NCBI RefSeq assembly: GCF_031456835.1
Contig: NZ_JAVDVK010000001.1
Span: forward strand, 186,001-250,000
Reading direction: 5' to 3'
Length of the DNA: 64,000 nt
From: Leifsonia shinshuensis
Lineage (GTDB): Bacteria > Actinomycetota > Actinomycetes > Actinomycetales > Microbacteriaceae
This document shows positions 47,184 through 55,635 of the stretch, piece by piece. A program made the position numbers and the translations under genes. Numbering within the stretch: the first letter of the stretch is position 1; the number at the start of each line of letters is the position of its first letter. The notes below the pieces were generated by a model. The model was not told the DNA's origin and did no database searches. It worked only from the letters and a program-made list of their open reading frames with translations.

Positions 47184-49958
47184 GTGGCTGCAAAACCACG
47201 CGTACACGAGGTCGCGAGCGAGCTCGGCGTCGACAGCAAAGTCGCGCTCGCGAAACTCAAGGAGATGGGCGAGTTCGTCAAGGGACCGTCCTCCAGCATC
47301 GAGCCTCCGGTAGCCCGCAAGCTGCGTGCCGCCCTCGAGGCCGAGGGACACTCCGGCTCGGCCAAGCCGGCCGGTGAGAAGGCGACCGCGACGGCTCCCA
47401 AGGCGCCGTCGCAGGCTCCGCGCCCCGCCGCGCCGCGCCCGCCGCAGGCCCCTGTGGCGGAAGACGCCGCGGCAGGCCCGAAGCCGCAGGCGCCGATGTC
47501 GGTCGCCGAGCGTCAGGCCGCGGCCGAGAAGGCCGCCGCCGAGAAGGCGGCTGAGAAGGCCGCCGCGAGCAAGGCGGGAGCCGAGACCAAGCCGGAGACG
47601 CCCGACGCGGTCAAGCCGGCCGCGCCCCGCCCCGGCGGCGGGAGCATCCCGCGCCCGAGCGCTCCGCGCCCGGGCAACAACCCGTACTCGTCGAACCAGG
47701 GGATGGGCCAGCGCACTCCGCGCCCCGGCAACAACCCCTTCTCGTCGTCGCAGGGCATGGGCCAGCGGCCCTCGCCCGGCAACATCCCGCGTCCCACCCC
47801 GCCGCGTCCCGGCTCGCCGCGTATCGGCGCTCCCGGCCAGGGCGGCGGAAACCGTCCCGGCCCGCGTCAGGGCGGCGGCGGCGGACGTCCCGGCTTCCAG
47901 CAGCGCCCCGGCACCGGCGGCGGTGCGGGAGCAGGCGCCGGCGGCGGCTTCCAGCGCCCCGGTGGCGGCTTCGGCGGACCGCGCCCCGGTGGCGGCGGCG
48001 GCCGTGGTCGTGGCCCGGGCGGCGGCACGGCCGGCGCGTTCGGCCGCGGTGGCGGCAAGAGCAAGGCACGCAAGTCGAAGCGCGCGAAGCGTCAGGAATT
48101 CGAGATGCGGGAGGCCCCGTCGCTGGGCGGCGTGACCGTTCCCCGCGGCGACGGCAGCACCGTCATCCGGCTGCGCCGTGGCGCCTCGATCTCCGACTTC
48201 GCCGACAAGATCGACGCGAACCCCGCGTCGCTGGTCACCGTCCTCTTCCACCTGGGAGAGATGGCGACCGCGACCGAGTCGCTCGACGAGGCCACCTTCG
48301 AGGTGCTCGGTGAAGAGCTGGGCTACAAGATCCAGGTCGTGTCGCCGGAGGACGAGGACAAGGAGCTCCTGGAGGGCTTCGACATCGACCTCGACGCGGA
48401 GCTGGAGGGCGAGTCCGACGAGGACCTCGAGATCCGGCCCCCGGTCGTCACGGTCATGGGCCACGTCGACCACGGAAAGACGCGCCTCCTCGACGCCATC
48501 CGCAACGCGAACGTCGTCGCGGGCGAGGCCGGCGGCATCACCCAGCACATCGGTGCGTACCAGGTGTGGACGGAGCACGAGGGCATCGAGCGTGCCATCA
48601 CCTTCATCGACACCCCGGGTCACGAGGCGTTCACCGCCATGCGTGCCCGTGGTGCGCAGGTCACGGACATCGCGATCCTCGTGGTCGCGGCGGACGACGG
48701 CATCATGCCGCAGACCATCGAGGCGCTGAACCACGCCCAGGCGGCGAACGTGCCGATCGTGGTCGCGGTCAACAAGATCGACAAGCCGGACGCCAACCCG
48801 GCCAAGGTGCGCCAGCAGCTCACCGAGTTCGGCCTGGTGGCTGAGGAGTACGGCGGCGACGTCATGTTCGTCGACGTCTCGGCCCGGAACGACATCGGCA
48901 TCCAGGACCTGCTCGACGCGGTCCTGCTGACCGCCGACGCCGGTCTGGACCTCCGCGCCAACCCGAACAAGGACGCCCGCGGTGTCGCCATCGAGGCGAA
49001 GCTCGACAAGGGCCGCGGCGCCGTGGCGACCGTGCTCATCCAGTCCGGAACGCTCCGGGTGGGCGACGCGATCGTGGCGGGCACCGCCTACGGCCGCGTC
49101 CGTGCCATGGCCGACGAGAACGGCGAGGCCGTCTTCGAGGCAGCCCCGTCGCGTCCGGTCCAGGTGCAGGGTCTCTCCAGCGTCCCGCGCGCCGGCGACG
49201 TCTTCCTCGTCACCGAGGAGGACCGCACGGCCCGGCAGATCGCCGAGAAGCGCGAAGCCGCCGAGCGCAACGCCCAGCTGGCCAAGGCCCGCAAGCGCAT
49301 CTCGCTCGAGGACTTCACCCGCGCTCTGGAAGAGGGCAAGGTCGAGGCGCTCAACCTCATCATCAAGGGCGACGTTTCCGGTGCCGTGGAGGCGCTGGAG
49401 GAGTCGCTCATGAAGATCGAGGTCGACGAGTCGGTGTCCTTGCGCATCCTGCACCGCGGTGTGGGTGCCATCACCGAGTCGGACATCGACCTGGCCACGA
49501 TCGACAACGCGATCGTGATCGGCTTCAACGTCCGCCCGGACGTGAAGGCGCGCGAGCGTGCGGCCCGCGAGGGTGTGGATGTGCGCTTCTACTCGGTCAT
49601 CTACAACGCCATCGAGGACATCGAGAACTCGCTCAAGGGCATGCTCAAGCCCGAGTTCGAAGAGGTCCAGTCCGGTGTCGCCGAGATCCGCGAGGTGTTC
49701 CGCTCCTCGAAGTTCGGCAACATCGCCGGTGTCATCGTCCGCTCCGGGACGATCACGCGAAACGCCAAGGCGCGGGTCATCCGCGACGGCGTCGTGGTGG
49801 GGGACAACCTCGCCATCGAGTCGCTGCGCCGGTTCAAGGACGACGTCACGGAGGTCCGTACGGACTTCGAGGCCGGTATCGGTCTCGGCAAGTACAACGA
49901 CATCCAGATCGGCGACGAGATCGAGACGACCGAGCTTCGCGAGAAGCCGCGCGTCTAG
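47184..49958 (+). CDS. infB: translation initiation factor IF-2
   Basis: GTPase that brings initiator tRNA to the ribosome. The 924-residue protein begins with the IF2 N-terminal helix ([23 protein letters not shown]). About 250 residues rich in Pro, Gly, Ala and Arg follow, typical of actinobacteria. The GTPase core has [11 protein letters not shown] (about residue 427), DTPGHEAF and NKID, and then domains II-IV (final [15 protein letters not shown]). GTG 47184 follows ACAGGAGAA. A perfect 12-base hairpin lies just after the stop. Confidence 0.98.
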   Translation: MAAKPRVHEVASELGVDSKVALAKLKEMGEFVKGPSSSIEPPVARKLRAALEAEGHSGSAKPAGEKATATAPKAPSQAPRPAAPRPPQAPVAEDAAAGPKPQAPMSVAERQAAAEKAAAEKAAEKAAASKAGAETKPETPDAVKPAAPRPGGGSIPRPSAPRPGNNPYSSNQGMGQRTPRPGNNPFSSSQGMGQRPSPGNIPRPTPPRPGSPRIGAPGQGGGNRPGPRQGGGGGRPGFQQRPGTGGGAGAGAGGGFQRPGGGFGGPRPGGGGGRGRGPGGGTAGAFGRGGGKSKARKSKRAKRQEFEMREAPSLGGVTVPRGDGSTVIRLRRGASISDFADKIDANPASLVTVLFHLGEMATATESLDEATFEVLGEELGYKIQVVSPEDEDKELLEGFDIDLDAELEGESDEDLEIRPPVVTVMGHVDHGKTRLLDAIRNANVVAGEAGGITQHIGAYQVWTEHEGIERAITFIDTPGHEAFTAMRARGAQVTDIAILVVAADDGIMPQTIEALNHAQAANVPIVVAVNKIDKPDANPAKVRQQLTEFGLVAEEYGGDVMFVDVSARNDIGIQDLLDAVLLTADAGLDLRANPNKDARGVAIEAKLDKGRGAVATVLIQSGTLRVGDAIVAGTAYGRVRAMADENGEAVFEAAPSRPVQVQGLSSVPRAGDVFLVTEEDRTARQIAEKREAAERNAQLAKARKRISLEDFTRALEEGKVEALNLIIKGDVSGAVEALEESLMKIEVDESVSLRILHRGVGAITESDIDLATIDNAIVIGFNVRPDVKARERAAREGVDVRFYSVIYNAIEDIENSLKGMLKPEFEEVQSGVAEIREVFRSSKFGNIAGVIVRSGTITRNAKARVIRDGVVVGDNLAIESLRRFKDDVTEVRTDFEAGIGLGKYNDIQIGDEIETTELREKPRV

Positions 49959-49970
49959 TCGAACGCAGTG

Positions 49971-50000
49971 AAGGCCCGGCGGTTCATCCCGCCGGGCCTT
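49971..50000 (+). terminator. hairpin after infB
   Basis: AAGGCCCGGCGG pairs perfectly with CCGCCGGGCCTT around a six-base loop. It lies between infB and rbfA (38 bases before the latter), so it may reduce rbfA read-through or stabilise the infB mRNA. Confidence 0.75.
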
Positions 50001-50038
50001 CCGGCTTCATCGGGTTATTTCAGAGGGAGGACCGTTTC

Positions 50039-50506
50039 ATGGCCGATCCGGCACGCGCGAGGAAGCTCGCGGACAGAATCAAGGAGATCATCGCCAAGCG
50101 GCTCGACCGCGGGCTGCGCGACCCGCGGCTCGGCTTCGTGACCATCACCGACGTCCAGGTGACGGGCGACCTGCAGCACGCGACCGTGTTCTACACGGTC
50201 TACGGCACCGAGCAGGAGCGCGAGGACAGCGCAGCCGCCCTGAAGGCTGCGACCGGGATGCTGCGCAGCGAGGTGGGCAAGAACATCACGGCCCGGCTCA
50301 CGCCGACGCTCGAGTTCCAGCTCGACGCGATCCCGGAGAACGCGGCCCACATCGAGGACCTGCTGCGGGAGGCGCGTCAACGCGACACCGAGGTGGCCGG
50401 TCTCGCCGCGGGCGCGGCGTACGCGGGCGACGAGGACCCGTATGTGAAGCCGCGGTCGCTCGACGAGGATGACGACGACGCCGACGAGGACGACGACGAG
50501 GAGTGA
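50039..50506 (+). CDS. rbfA: ribosome-binding factor A
   Basis: Needed for late 30S maturation. The 155-residue protein has the single KH-like domain (RARKLADRIKEIIAKRL, VTITDVQVTGDLQHATVFYTVYG, LRSEVGKNITARLTPTLEFQLD) and an extra C-terminal acidic tail (DEDDDDADEDDDEE) not found in enterobacterial RbfA. CAGAGGGAGGA precedes ATG 50039. In related genomes truB and ribF follow soon; here six unrelated genes lie between. Confidence 0.95.
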   Translation: MADPARARKLADRIKEIIAKRLDRGLRDPRLGFVTITDVQVTGDLQHATVFYTVYGTEQEREDSAAALKAATGMLRSEVGKNITARLTPTLEFQLDAIPENAAHIEDLLREARQRDTEVAGLAAGAAYAGDEDPYVKPRSLDEDDDDADEDDDEE

Positions 50507-50519
50507 CGCGACGTCGCGG

Positions 50520-50540
50520 CCGGCGGGGTGAACCCGCCGG
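50520..50540 (+). terminator. hairpin after rbfA
   Basis: CCGGCGGG-GTGAA-CCCGCCGG, a perfect 8-base stem starting 14 bases after the rbfA stop. Confidence 0.65.
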
Positions 50541-50561
50541 TCGTGACGCCCCGCGCAGTCC

Positions 50562-50567
50562 TATGCT
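50562..50567 (+). promoter_or_regulatory. -10 hexamer TATGCT for yciI-like gene
   Basis: TATGCT is followed by six bases and ATG 50574, suggesting a leaderless mRNA. Confidence 0.5.
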
Positions 50568-50573
50568 GACGGC

Positions 50574-50873
50574 ATGTACGCCGTCACGTTCTACGACGCC
50601 GACCCGGATGCGGGTCCCGAGCACTTCCAGCGGCTGGTCGACACCTACCCCCGCCACCACGCGTACCTCCAGGAGTTCGCGACGTGCGGCGACGTGCTCA
50701 TGATCGGCACCTTCGGCGAACCGGCCACGCAGGGATCCATGGCGATCTTCCGCTCGCGGGAGGCGGCGGAGCGGTTCCTCGCGGGCGATCCGTTCATGAC
50801 GGAGGGGCTGGTGCACAGCCACCGCATCCTGGACTGGGATCCGCTGGTGTTCCCCGCTCAGGGAAGCGTGTAG
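50574..50873 (+). CDS. YciI family protein
   Basis: A 99-residue ferredoxin-like-fold protein. The start MYAVTFYDADP, a conserved HHAYLQEF segment with a histidine, GTFGEPATQGSMAIFRSREAAERFLAGDPF and the C-terminal VHSHRILDWDPL are the YciI pattern. Family members are small enzymes or accessory domains of mostly unknown substrate. It overlaps the convergent mutY gene by 16 bases at the 3' ends. Confidence 0.88.
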   Translation: MYAVTFYDADPDAGPEHFQRLVDTYPRHHAYLQEFATCGDVLMIGTFGEPATQGSMAIFRSREAAERFLAGDPFMTEGLVHSHRILDWDPLVFPAQGSV

Positions 50874-51721
50874 CCGCCCTCCGCCGCCACCGCGAGGCCG
50901 TCCGCGAGCAGGCCTGCGAGGGCGCGGTCGCGCTGCGCCGCATCCGGCCAGACGCCCTCGAGCTCCGCATCGGTGACCGGCACGTGCGCCGCCCGCAGCT
51001 CGGCGAGGATGCGGCCGCGCACTTGGCGGTCGCTTCCCTCGTAGCGCTTCTGCGTCGCCTTCCGTGGGCCTTCGTACGGCGGGTAGCCGGCGCGGCGCCA
51101 GGCGCACTGCGCGGCGAGCGGGCACTCGTCGCAACGCGGGGTCCGCGCGACGCACACGATCGCGCCGAGCTCCATCATCCCCGCGTTGAAGGCCGCCGAG
51201 GCCGGCCGGTCCTCCGGGAGCAGCGCCTCCATCGCGGTGAGGTCGCGCCGGCTCGGCGGGCCGGGCTCCGCCTGGCCGTCGACCGCCCGGGCGATGACGC
51301 GCCGGATGTTCGTGTCGACGACCGGATGCCGGTTGCCGTACGCGAAGACGGCGACGGCGCGTGCGGTGTAGTCGCCGATCCCGGGCAGCGCGAGCAGCGC
51401 ATCCACGTCCTCCGGCACGACACCGCCGTGGCGCTCGGTGATGGCTACCGCCGCGGAGTGCAGCCACAGGGCGCGGCGCGGGTAGCCCAGTGACTTCCAC
51501 GCGCGTACGGCCTCGCCCGGCGGGACGGCGGCGAGGTCGGCGGGAGTCGGCCAGCGGGTCAGCCATTCCTCGAGCCGCGGGATGACGCGGCTCACCGGCG
51601 TCTGCTGCAGCATGAACTCGCTGACCAGGGTTCCCCACGGGGTGAACCCGTCGCGCCGCCACGGCAGGTCGCGCCGGTTGGCGTGGTACCAGGCCACCAC
51701 CGTCGCGGCGAAGTCGTGCAT
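50858..51721 (-). CDS. mutY: A/G-specific adenine glycosylase
   Basis: Removes adenine mispaired with 8-oxoguanine. The 287-residue protein has LPWRRDGFTPWGTLVSEFMLQQTPVSRV, the helix-hairpin-helix LPGIGDYTARAVAVFAYG with the catalytic aspartate soon after (VVDTNIRRV), and the iron-sulfur cluster cysteines C-x6-C-x2-C-x5-C (about residues 194-210, CVARTPRCDECPLAAQC). It lacks the usual C-terminal NUDIX-like 8-oxoG domain, a short form common in actinobacteria. TAGCCT lies six bases before ATG 51721 on the minus strand. Confidence 0.94.
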   Translation of the reverse strand: MHDFAATVVAWYHANRRDLPWRRDGFTPWGTLVSEFMLQQTPVSRVIPRLEEWLTRWPTPADLAAVPPGEAVRAWKSLGYPRRALWLHSAAVAITERHGGVVPEDVDALLALPGIGDYTARAVAVFAYGNRHPVVDTNIRRVIARAVDGQAEPGPPSRRDLTAMEALLPEDRPASAAFNAGMMELGAIVCVARTPRCDECPLAAQCAWRRAGYPPYEGPRKATQKRYEGSDRQVRGRILAELRAAHVPVTDAELEGVWPDAAQRDRALAGLLADGLAVAAEGGYTLP

Positions 51722-51727
51722 GCATCG

Positions 51728-51754
51728 AGGCTAACCGGTGCGGCGGCCTATGCT
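51728..51754. promoter_or_regulatory. back-to-back leaderless promoters
   Basis: Minus-strand TAGCCT (51733-51728) serves mutY and plus-strand TATGCT (51749-51754) serves the kinase-like gene; each is six bases from its start codon. Start codons are 39 bases apart, and the -35 region of each promoter lies on the other's -10, so the two may exclude each other. Confidence 0.5.
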
Positions 51755-51760
51755 CGTCGC

Positions 51761-52351
51761 ATGATGCTTCCCCCGACCCCGCGGGTGCTGGCGCTGCGCG
51801 GCCTGCTGGCCGCGATCCGGCGGTCGTACCGGGCGGGGCGGGTCATCGTCGCCGTGGACGGCGGCGGGCCGGGAGGCGGGACCGTCTTCGCGGACGACCT
51901 CGCCGCGGTCTTCCGGGAGTCGGGTGCGGACACGTTCCGCGCCTCGCTCGACGGCTTCCACACCTCGCGGGCCTACCGCACGCGGCTGGGGCGCGAGACG
52001 GCGGAGAGCTACTACCGCGACGGGTACGACGAGAGCACTCTGCGGCGCGTGCTCCTCGATCCGTTCCGGCTCGGCGGGAGTGCGGGCTTCCAGTTGAGCG
52101 CGTTCGACGAGGCGCGCGATCAGCCGGTGGAGTCCCGCTGGCTGACTGCCGGGCAGGACGCGGTGCTCGTCGTGGACGGCGAGTTCGTGCTGCGGCCGTC
52201 GCTGCGCGGTGCGTGGAACGCGTCCATCCTGCTGACGAATGCCGTGCTCGACCCGCTCTATGTGGCGGACGCGGACCCGGAGGGCACCGCGGATTTCCTG
52301 GTCGACGAGAGCGACGCGGGGGAGCCGCGGTGGGTGGAGCGGGTTCCCTGA
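51761..52351 (+). CDS. uridine-kinase-like P-loop protein with altered Walker A
   Basis: A 196-residue protein with the layout of actinobacterial uridine-kinase-like proteins: VIVAVDG strand, P-loop, SLDGFHTSRAYRTRLGRETAESYYRDGYD, then DAVLVVDGEFVLRPSLRGAW. The P-loop reads DGGGPGGGTVFAD, so the invariant Walker lysine (GxGKT) is a glycine (codon GGG near 51868). ATP binding or catalysis should be weak or lost. TATGCT six bases before ATG 51761 fixes the start. Divergent from mutY. Confidence 0.75.
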   Translation: MMLPPTPRVLALRGLLAAIRRSYRAGRVIVAVDGGGPGGGTVFADDLAAVFRESGADTFRASLDGFHTSRAYRTRLGRETAESYYRDGYDESTLRRVLLDPFRLGGSAGFQLSAFDEARDQPVESRWLTAGQDAVLVVDGEFVLRPSLRGAWNASILLTNAVLDPLYVADADPEGTADFLVDESDAGEPRWVERVP

Positions 52352-52358
52352 GTAGACG

Positions 52359-53363
52359 TCAGGAGATCAGAGGTCGCATCCGCTCGGCGACCTCGGCCGG
52401 GGTGAGGAAGGCGCCCGTGCGCTCCACCTCGTGGACGAGCGCCGTGAGCGCCGCGTTGATCGGCGCATCCTGCCCGGCCGCGCGGGCCTCGTCGACGACG
52501 GCGCCGTTCAGGTAGTCGATCTCGGTGAGCTGGCCGCGGCGGATGCTCTGCAGGGTCGAGCCCGGGTTGGGCGTGGAGCCCATCCGGCGGCGCATCAGCA
52601 GCGGGACGCCCTGCGCCGCCCAGCGCGGTGCGCGGGCGACGACGCGCAGTAGCCGGTCGTCCAGGCCCTGGATGCTGCCGTAGCGGACGCCGCGCGCGTA
52701 GCCGATGCGCGTCGCCTCCTGCAGGCTCGCCGTCAGGACGGCGCGCAGCCGGCGGTCGCCGATGACCTCCTGAGCGCTCAGCCCGGTGATCGCAGGGAGC
52801 GCGTTGATCTGGTTGACGATGAGCTTGGTCCACTGGGCGCCGGTGAAGTTGTCGATCGCGAACGCGGGCATGGCGGCGTCCAGGATGCGCGCGGCCTCCA
52901 CCGCCGCGGCCGGCGGCGGGCCGTCGCCGGCGCCCAAATACGTGTTGGCGGTGGTGGTGACGGAGACGCGTCCGGGGGAGAGGAAGCTCGCGGCGTACAG
53001 GGCCAGCGCGCCGACGCAGTCGGAGCCGGGGAGGAGCTGCTGGGCCTCGCGCAGACCAGCGAGGCCGTTCTGCACCACGACGACCGTGATGCCGTCGAGG
53101 AGGTCGGCGTTGGCGCGGATCGCGGCCGCCGCATCCTGCGCCTTCGTGCACAGGAACGCCAGCTCCGGCCCGGTCCGCAGGGTCTCCGCCGCGGCGACCC
53201 GCGCTGTGTGGGTGCCCCAGCCGCCGTCGAGCCGTAGACCGTCGGCGCGGATGGCCTCCAGCTGCGCGCCGCGCGCGGTCACCTCGACGAGGTGCCCGAC
53301 CCGGTCGAGCAGCGCCGCGATCGTGCCGCCGATGGCCCCGGTTCCGATCACGCCGATTCGCAC
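52359..53363 (-). CDS. panE: 2-dehydropantoate 2-reductase (ketopantoate reductase family)
   Basis: An NADPH-dependent reductase of the ApbA/PanE family, 334 residues. The N-terminal Rossmann motif is GVIGTGAIGGTIAALL (residues 4-19), VQNGLAGL is the NADPH-binding N-x-G, and the substrate lysine-containing helix is WTKLIVNQINALPAITG. The C-terminal helical domain has PNPGSTLQSIRRGQLTEIDYLNGAVV. Could act in pantothenate synthesis or on another 2-keto acid. GTG 53363 is preceded on the minus strand by TAGGCT with seven bases between. Confidence 0.88.
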   Translation of the reverse strand: MRIGVIGTGAIGGTIAALLDRVGHLVEVTARGAQLEAIRADGLRLDGGWGTHTARVAAAETLRTGPELAFLCTKAQDAAAAIRANADLLDGITVVVVQNGLAGLREAQQLLPGSDCVGALALYAASFLSPGRVSVTTTANTYLGAGDGPPPAAAVEAARILDAAMPAFAIDNFTGAQWTKLIVNQINALPAITGLSAQEVIGDRRLRAVLTASLQEATRIGYARGVRYGSIQGLDDRLLRVVARAPRWAAQGVPLLMRRRMGSTPNPGSTLQSIRRGQLTEIDYLNGAVVDEARAAGQDAPINAALTALVHEVERTGAFLTPAEVAERMRPLIS

Positions 53364-53370
53364 GCGTTCC

Positions 53371-53376
53371 AGCCTA
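53371..53376 (-). promoter_or_regulatory. -10 hexamer TAGGCT for panE
   Basis: Minus-strand TAGGCT, seven bases before GTG 53363; leaderless spacing. Confidence 0.45.
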
Positions 53377-53393
53377 ACGGCGTCCCTGGATGC

Positions 53394-54890
53394 TCAGTCG
53401 GCGACGAGCGGGATGGGCTCGGCGGCCGCGAGGGCGGCGACGGGCGCCGGCTCGGCGACGGGCGCCGGCTCGGCCGCCGCGACCGCGGCGGCGGCCCGGG
53501 CGGCCGCGCGGCGGCTCGGCAGGGCGAGGGCGATCAGCGTCGCGGCGCCGAGCACCCCGGCTCCGACCCAGACGGCGGGGATCGCCGCATCCACGTAGCC
53601 GGTCGGGGTGAGCGTGCCGCCGGCGCCGGTGAAGACGGCGGTCAGGACGGCGACACCCAGCGCCACGCCCACCTCCCGCAGGGTCGAGTTCGTGCCGGAC
53701 GCCTTGGCGTGGTCGGCCGGGCGCATGTTGGCGAGCACGGCGGTCGAGCTCGGCGCGAAGACGAGTCCCATCCCGATGCCGGCGAGCAGGAACGGCGGCC
53801 ACATCTGCGAGTAGGGGAGCGTCGCCGAGAGGGTCAGCGCGATCCAGCTCATGGCGATGGCGAGGAGCGCGAGGCCCACGACGACGGGGAGGCGCGTCCC
53901 GGTCCGGGAGGAGGCCAGTCCGGTGAGCGGGGCCACGACCATCGGCGCGAGCGTCCACGGCATGGTCATGACGCCGGCCTCGAGCGGCGTGTGGCCCTGC
54001 ACCACCTGCAGGAACTGGATCAGGATGAAGATGGCGCCGAAGATCCCGAAGCTGAAGGTGACGCCGACCAGGTTCGCGACGGTGAAGCTGCGGTCCCGGA
54101 ACAGCCGCAGCGGCAGCAACGGCGCGGTGGTCCGCGACTCCCACAGCACGAACGCGACCAGGAGGGCGGAGCCGGCGATAAGCGGGATCAGCACCTCTGC
54201 GCTGCCCCAGCCCGCGTCGTTGCCGCGGACGATCGCGTAGACGACCCCGAGCACGCCCGGCGCAGCCAGCAGCAGGCCGACGACGTCGGCGCGGACGCGC
54301 TCGCCGAAGGTGTTCGGCAGGGCGAGCAGTACGAGGGGCACGGCGATCACGCCGAGCGGCACGTTGAGCCAGAAGATGGCCTGCCAGTTCCAGCCCTGCA
54401 CCACGGCGCCGCCGATCAGCGGGCCGAGGGCGACGCCGAGGCCGGAGATGCCGCCCCAGATGCCGATGGCGGCGGGGCGGAGGCGGGCGCTCACGCTCCC
54501 GGCGAGCAGGGTCAGCGACAGCGGCAGGAGCGCGGCGGCTCCGGCACCCTGCAATGCGCGGGCGCCGATCAGCATCCACGGCTCCGTCGCCAGGGCGCTC
54601 GCGGCGCTCGCCAGGGTGAAGACGGCGATCCCGGCGAGGAACACCGACCGGCGGCCGAGCCGGTCGCCGAGGCCGACCGCCATGAGCATCAGCGTGGCGA
54701 AGCTCAGCGTGTAGGCGTTCACGACCCACTGGAGTTCTTCGATGGATGCGGACAGGTCGCGGGCGATCACCGGCAGGGCGCTGGTGACGACCAGGTTGTC
54801 GAGGGTCGCCATGAACATGGGCAGCGAGGCGGCGACGATCGCCAGCCAGACGGGCACCGCGCGGGTGCGCGACGCGGTGGGAGCGGACAT
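53394..54890 (-). CDS. MFS drug:H+ antiporter, DHA2 (14-helix, EmrB/QacA type)
   Basis: A 498-residue permease with about fourteen helices. The N-terminus has the DHA2 pattern (FMATLDNLVVTSALPVIARDLSASIEELQWVVNAYTLSFA) and motif A GLGDRLGRRSVF, with motif C-like GISGLGVALGPLIGGAVV near residue 150. The C-terminus (about residues 465-498) is a Pro-Ala-rich cytoplasmic tail. It is divergent from a TetR gene and has a TTGACA-17-TAAGGT promoter in the shared region. Likely a regulated multidrug exporter. Confidence 0.93.
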   Translation of the reverse strand: MSAPTASRTRAVPVWLAIVAASLPMFMATLDNLVVTSALPVIARDLSASIEELQWVVNAYTLSFATLMLMAVGLGDRLGRRSVFLAGIAVFTLASAASALATEPWMLIGARALQGAGAAALLPLSLTLLAGSVSARLRPAAIGIWGGISGLGVALGPLIGGAVVQGWNWQAIFWLNVPLGVIAVPLVLLALPNTFGERVRADVVGLLLAAPGVLGVVYAIVRGNDAGWGSAEVLIPLIAGSALLVAFVLWESRTTAPLLPLRLFRDRSFTVANLVGVTFSFGIFGAIFILIQFLQVVQGHTPLEAGVMTMPWTLAPMVVAPLTGLASSRTGTRLPVVVGLALLAIAMSWIALTLSATLPYSQMWPPFLLAGIGMGLVFAPSSTAVLANMRPADHAKASGTNSTLREVGVALGVAVLTAVFTGAGGTLTPTGYVDAAIPAVWVGAGVLGAATLIALALPSRRAAARAAAAVAAAEPAPVAEPAPVAALAAAEPIPLVAD

Positions 54891-54918
54891 GCGACGCCTC
54901 CGGTTGTTGTTATTGGAT

Positions 54919-54961
54919 GATTACAAGAGCTGACCTTAGTAATCGCCTGATAACCTGTCAA
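54919..54961. promoter_or_regulatory. divergent MFS/TetR promoter and operator
   Basis: On the minus strand TTGACA (54961-54956) and TAAGGT (54938-54933), 17 bases apart, form the MFS promoter. On the plus strand TAACCT (54951-54956) ends seven bases before the TetR GTG. GATTAC (54919-54924) and GTAATC (54939-54944) are inverted around the MFS -10, a likely TetR operator. Confidence 0.6.
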
Positions 54962-54963
54962 GA

Positions 54964-55635
54964 GTGACGGACAGGAACAACGAACGGATCCCCTCGGCCG
55001 AACGCCGGGTGCAGATCCTCGAGGCCGCGAGCCGCGTGTTCGGCGAACGCGGCTACTTCGGCGCGACCACCGACCAGATCGCGCGCGAGGCGGGGATCAG
55101 CCAGCCCTACGTGGTGCGGATGTTCGGCGGCAAGGAGAACCTGTTCGTCGGCGTGCTCTCGCGCTCCCTGGAGCGGCTGCTCGTCGCCTTCACCGACACG
55201 ATCGAGCAGTGGAAGGCGGACGGGTCGCCGGAGGGCCCCGACAGTCCGGAGGGCCCGTCGGCGGTGACGCCGGCGGGGGTGCACGGCGAGATCGGCCGCC
55301 GCCTCGGCCTGGCGTACGTCAACCTGATCGAGGACCGCGGCCTCCTGCTGTCCCTCATGCAGGCGTTCAGCATGGGCCAGGACCCGACCATCGGCGGCAA
55401 GGCGCGCGACGGGTTCCTGACCATCTACCGCCTGCTGCGCGAAGGTGCGGGGTTCTCGCCGGAGGAGTCGCGGTCGTTCCTGGCCGAGGGCATGCTGCTC
55501 AACACGCTGCTGGGCCTGCGGATGACCGACGAGTACGACACCGACCCGGCCGCGAAGGAGCTCATCGAGTGCACCTTCCGCACCAAGCTGCAGCTGGTCC
55601 TCGACGTGTCCGCCACCGAAGGCGCTCGCGCATGA
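54964..55635 (+). CDS. TetR-family regulator of the MFS exporter
   Basis: A 223-residue repressor with the N-terminal helix-turn-helix RRVQILEAASRVFGERGYFGATTDQIAREAGISQPYVVRMFGGKENLFVGVL (about residues 13-65). The variable C-terminal domain carries an internal repeat PEGPDSPEGPS. GTG 54964 lies seven bases after TAACCT (leaderless spacing). It is divergent from the MFS gene it probably represses. Unusually, its stop overlaps the truB start (ATGA), so a housekeeping tRNA modification gene is coupled to an exporter repressor. Confidence 0.92.
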   Translation: MTDRNNERIPSAERRVQILEAASRVFGERGYFGATTDQIAREAGISQPYVVRMFGGKENLFVGVLSRSLERLLVAFTDTIEQWKADGSPEGPDSPEGPSAVTPAGVHGEIGRRLGLAYVNLIEDRGLLLSLMQAFSMGQDPTIGGKARDGFLTIYRLLREGAGFSPEESRSFLAEGMLLNTLLGLRMTDEYDTDPAAKELIECTFRTKLQLVLDVSATEGARA

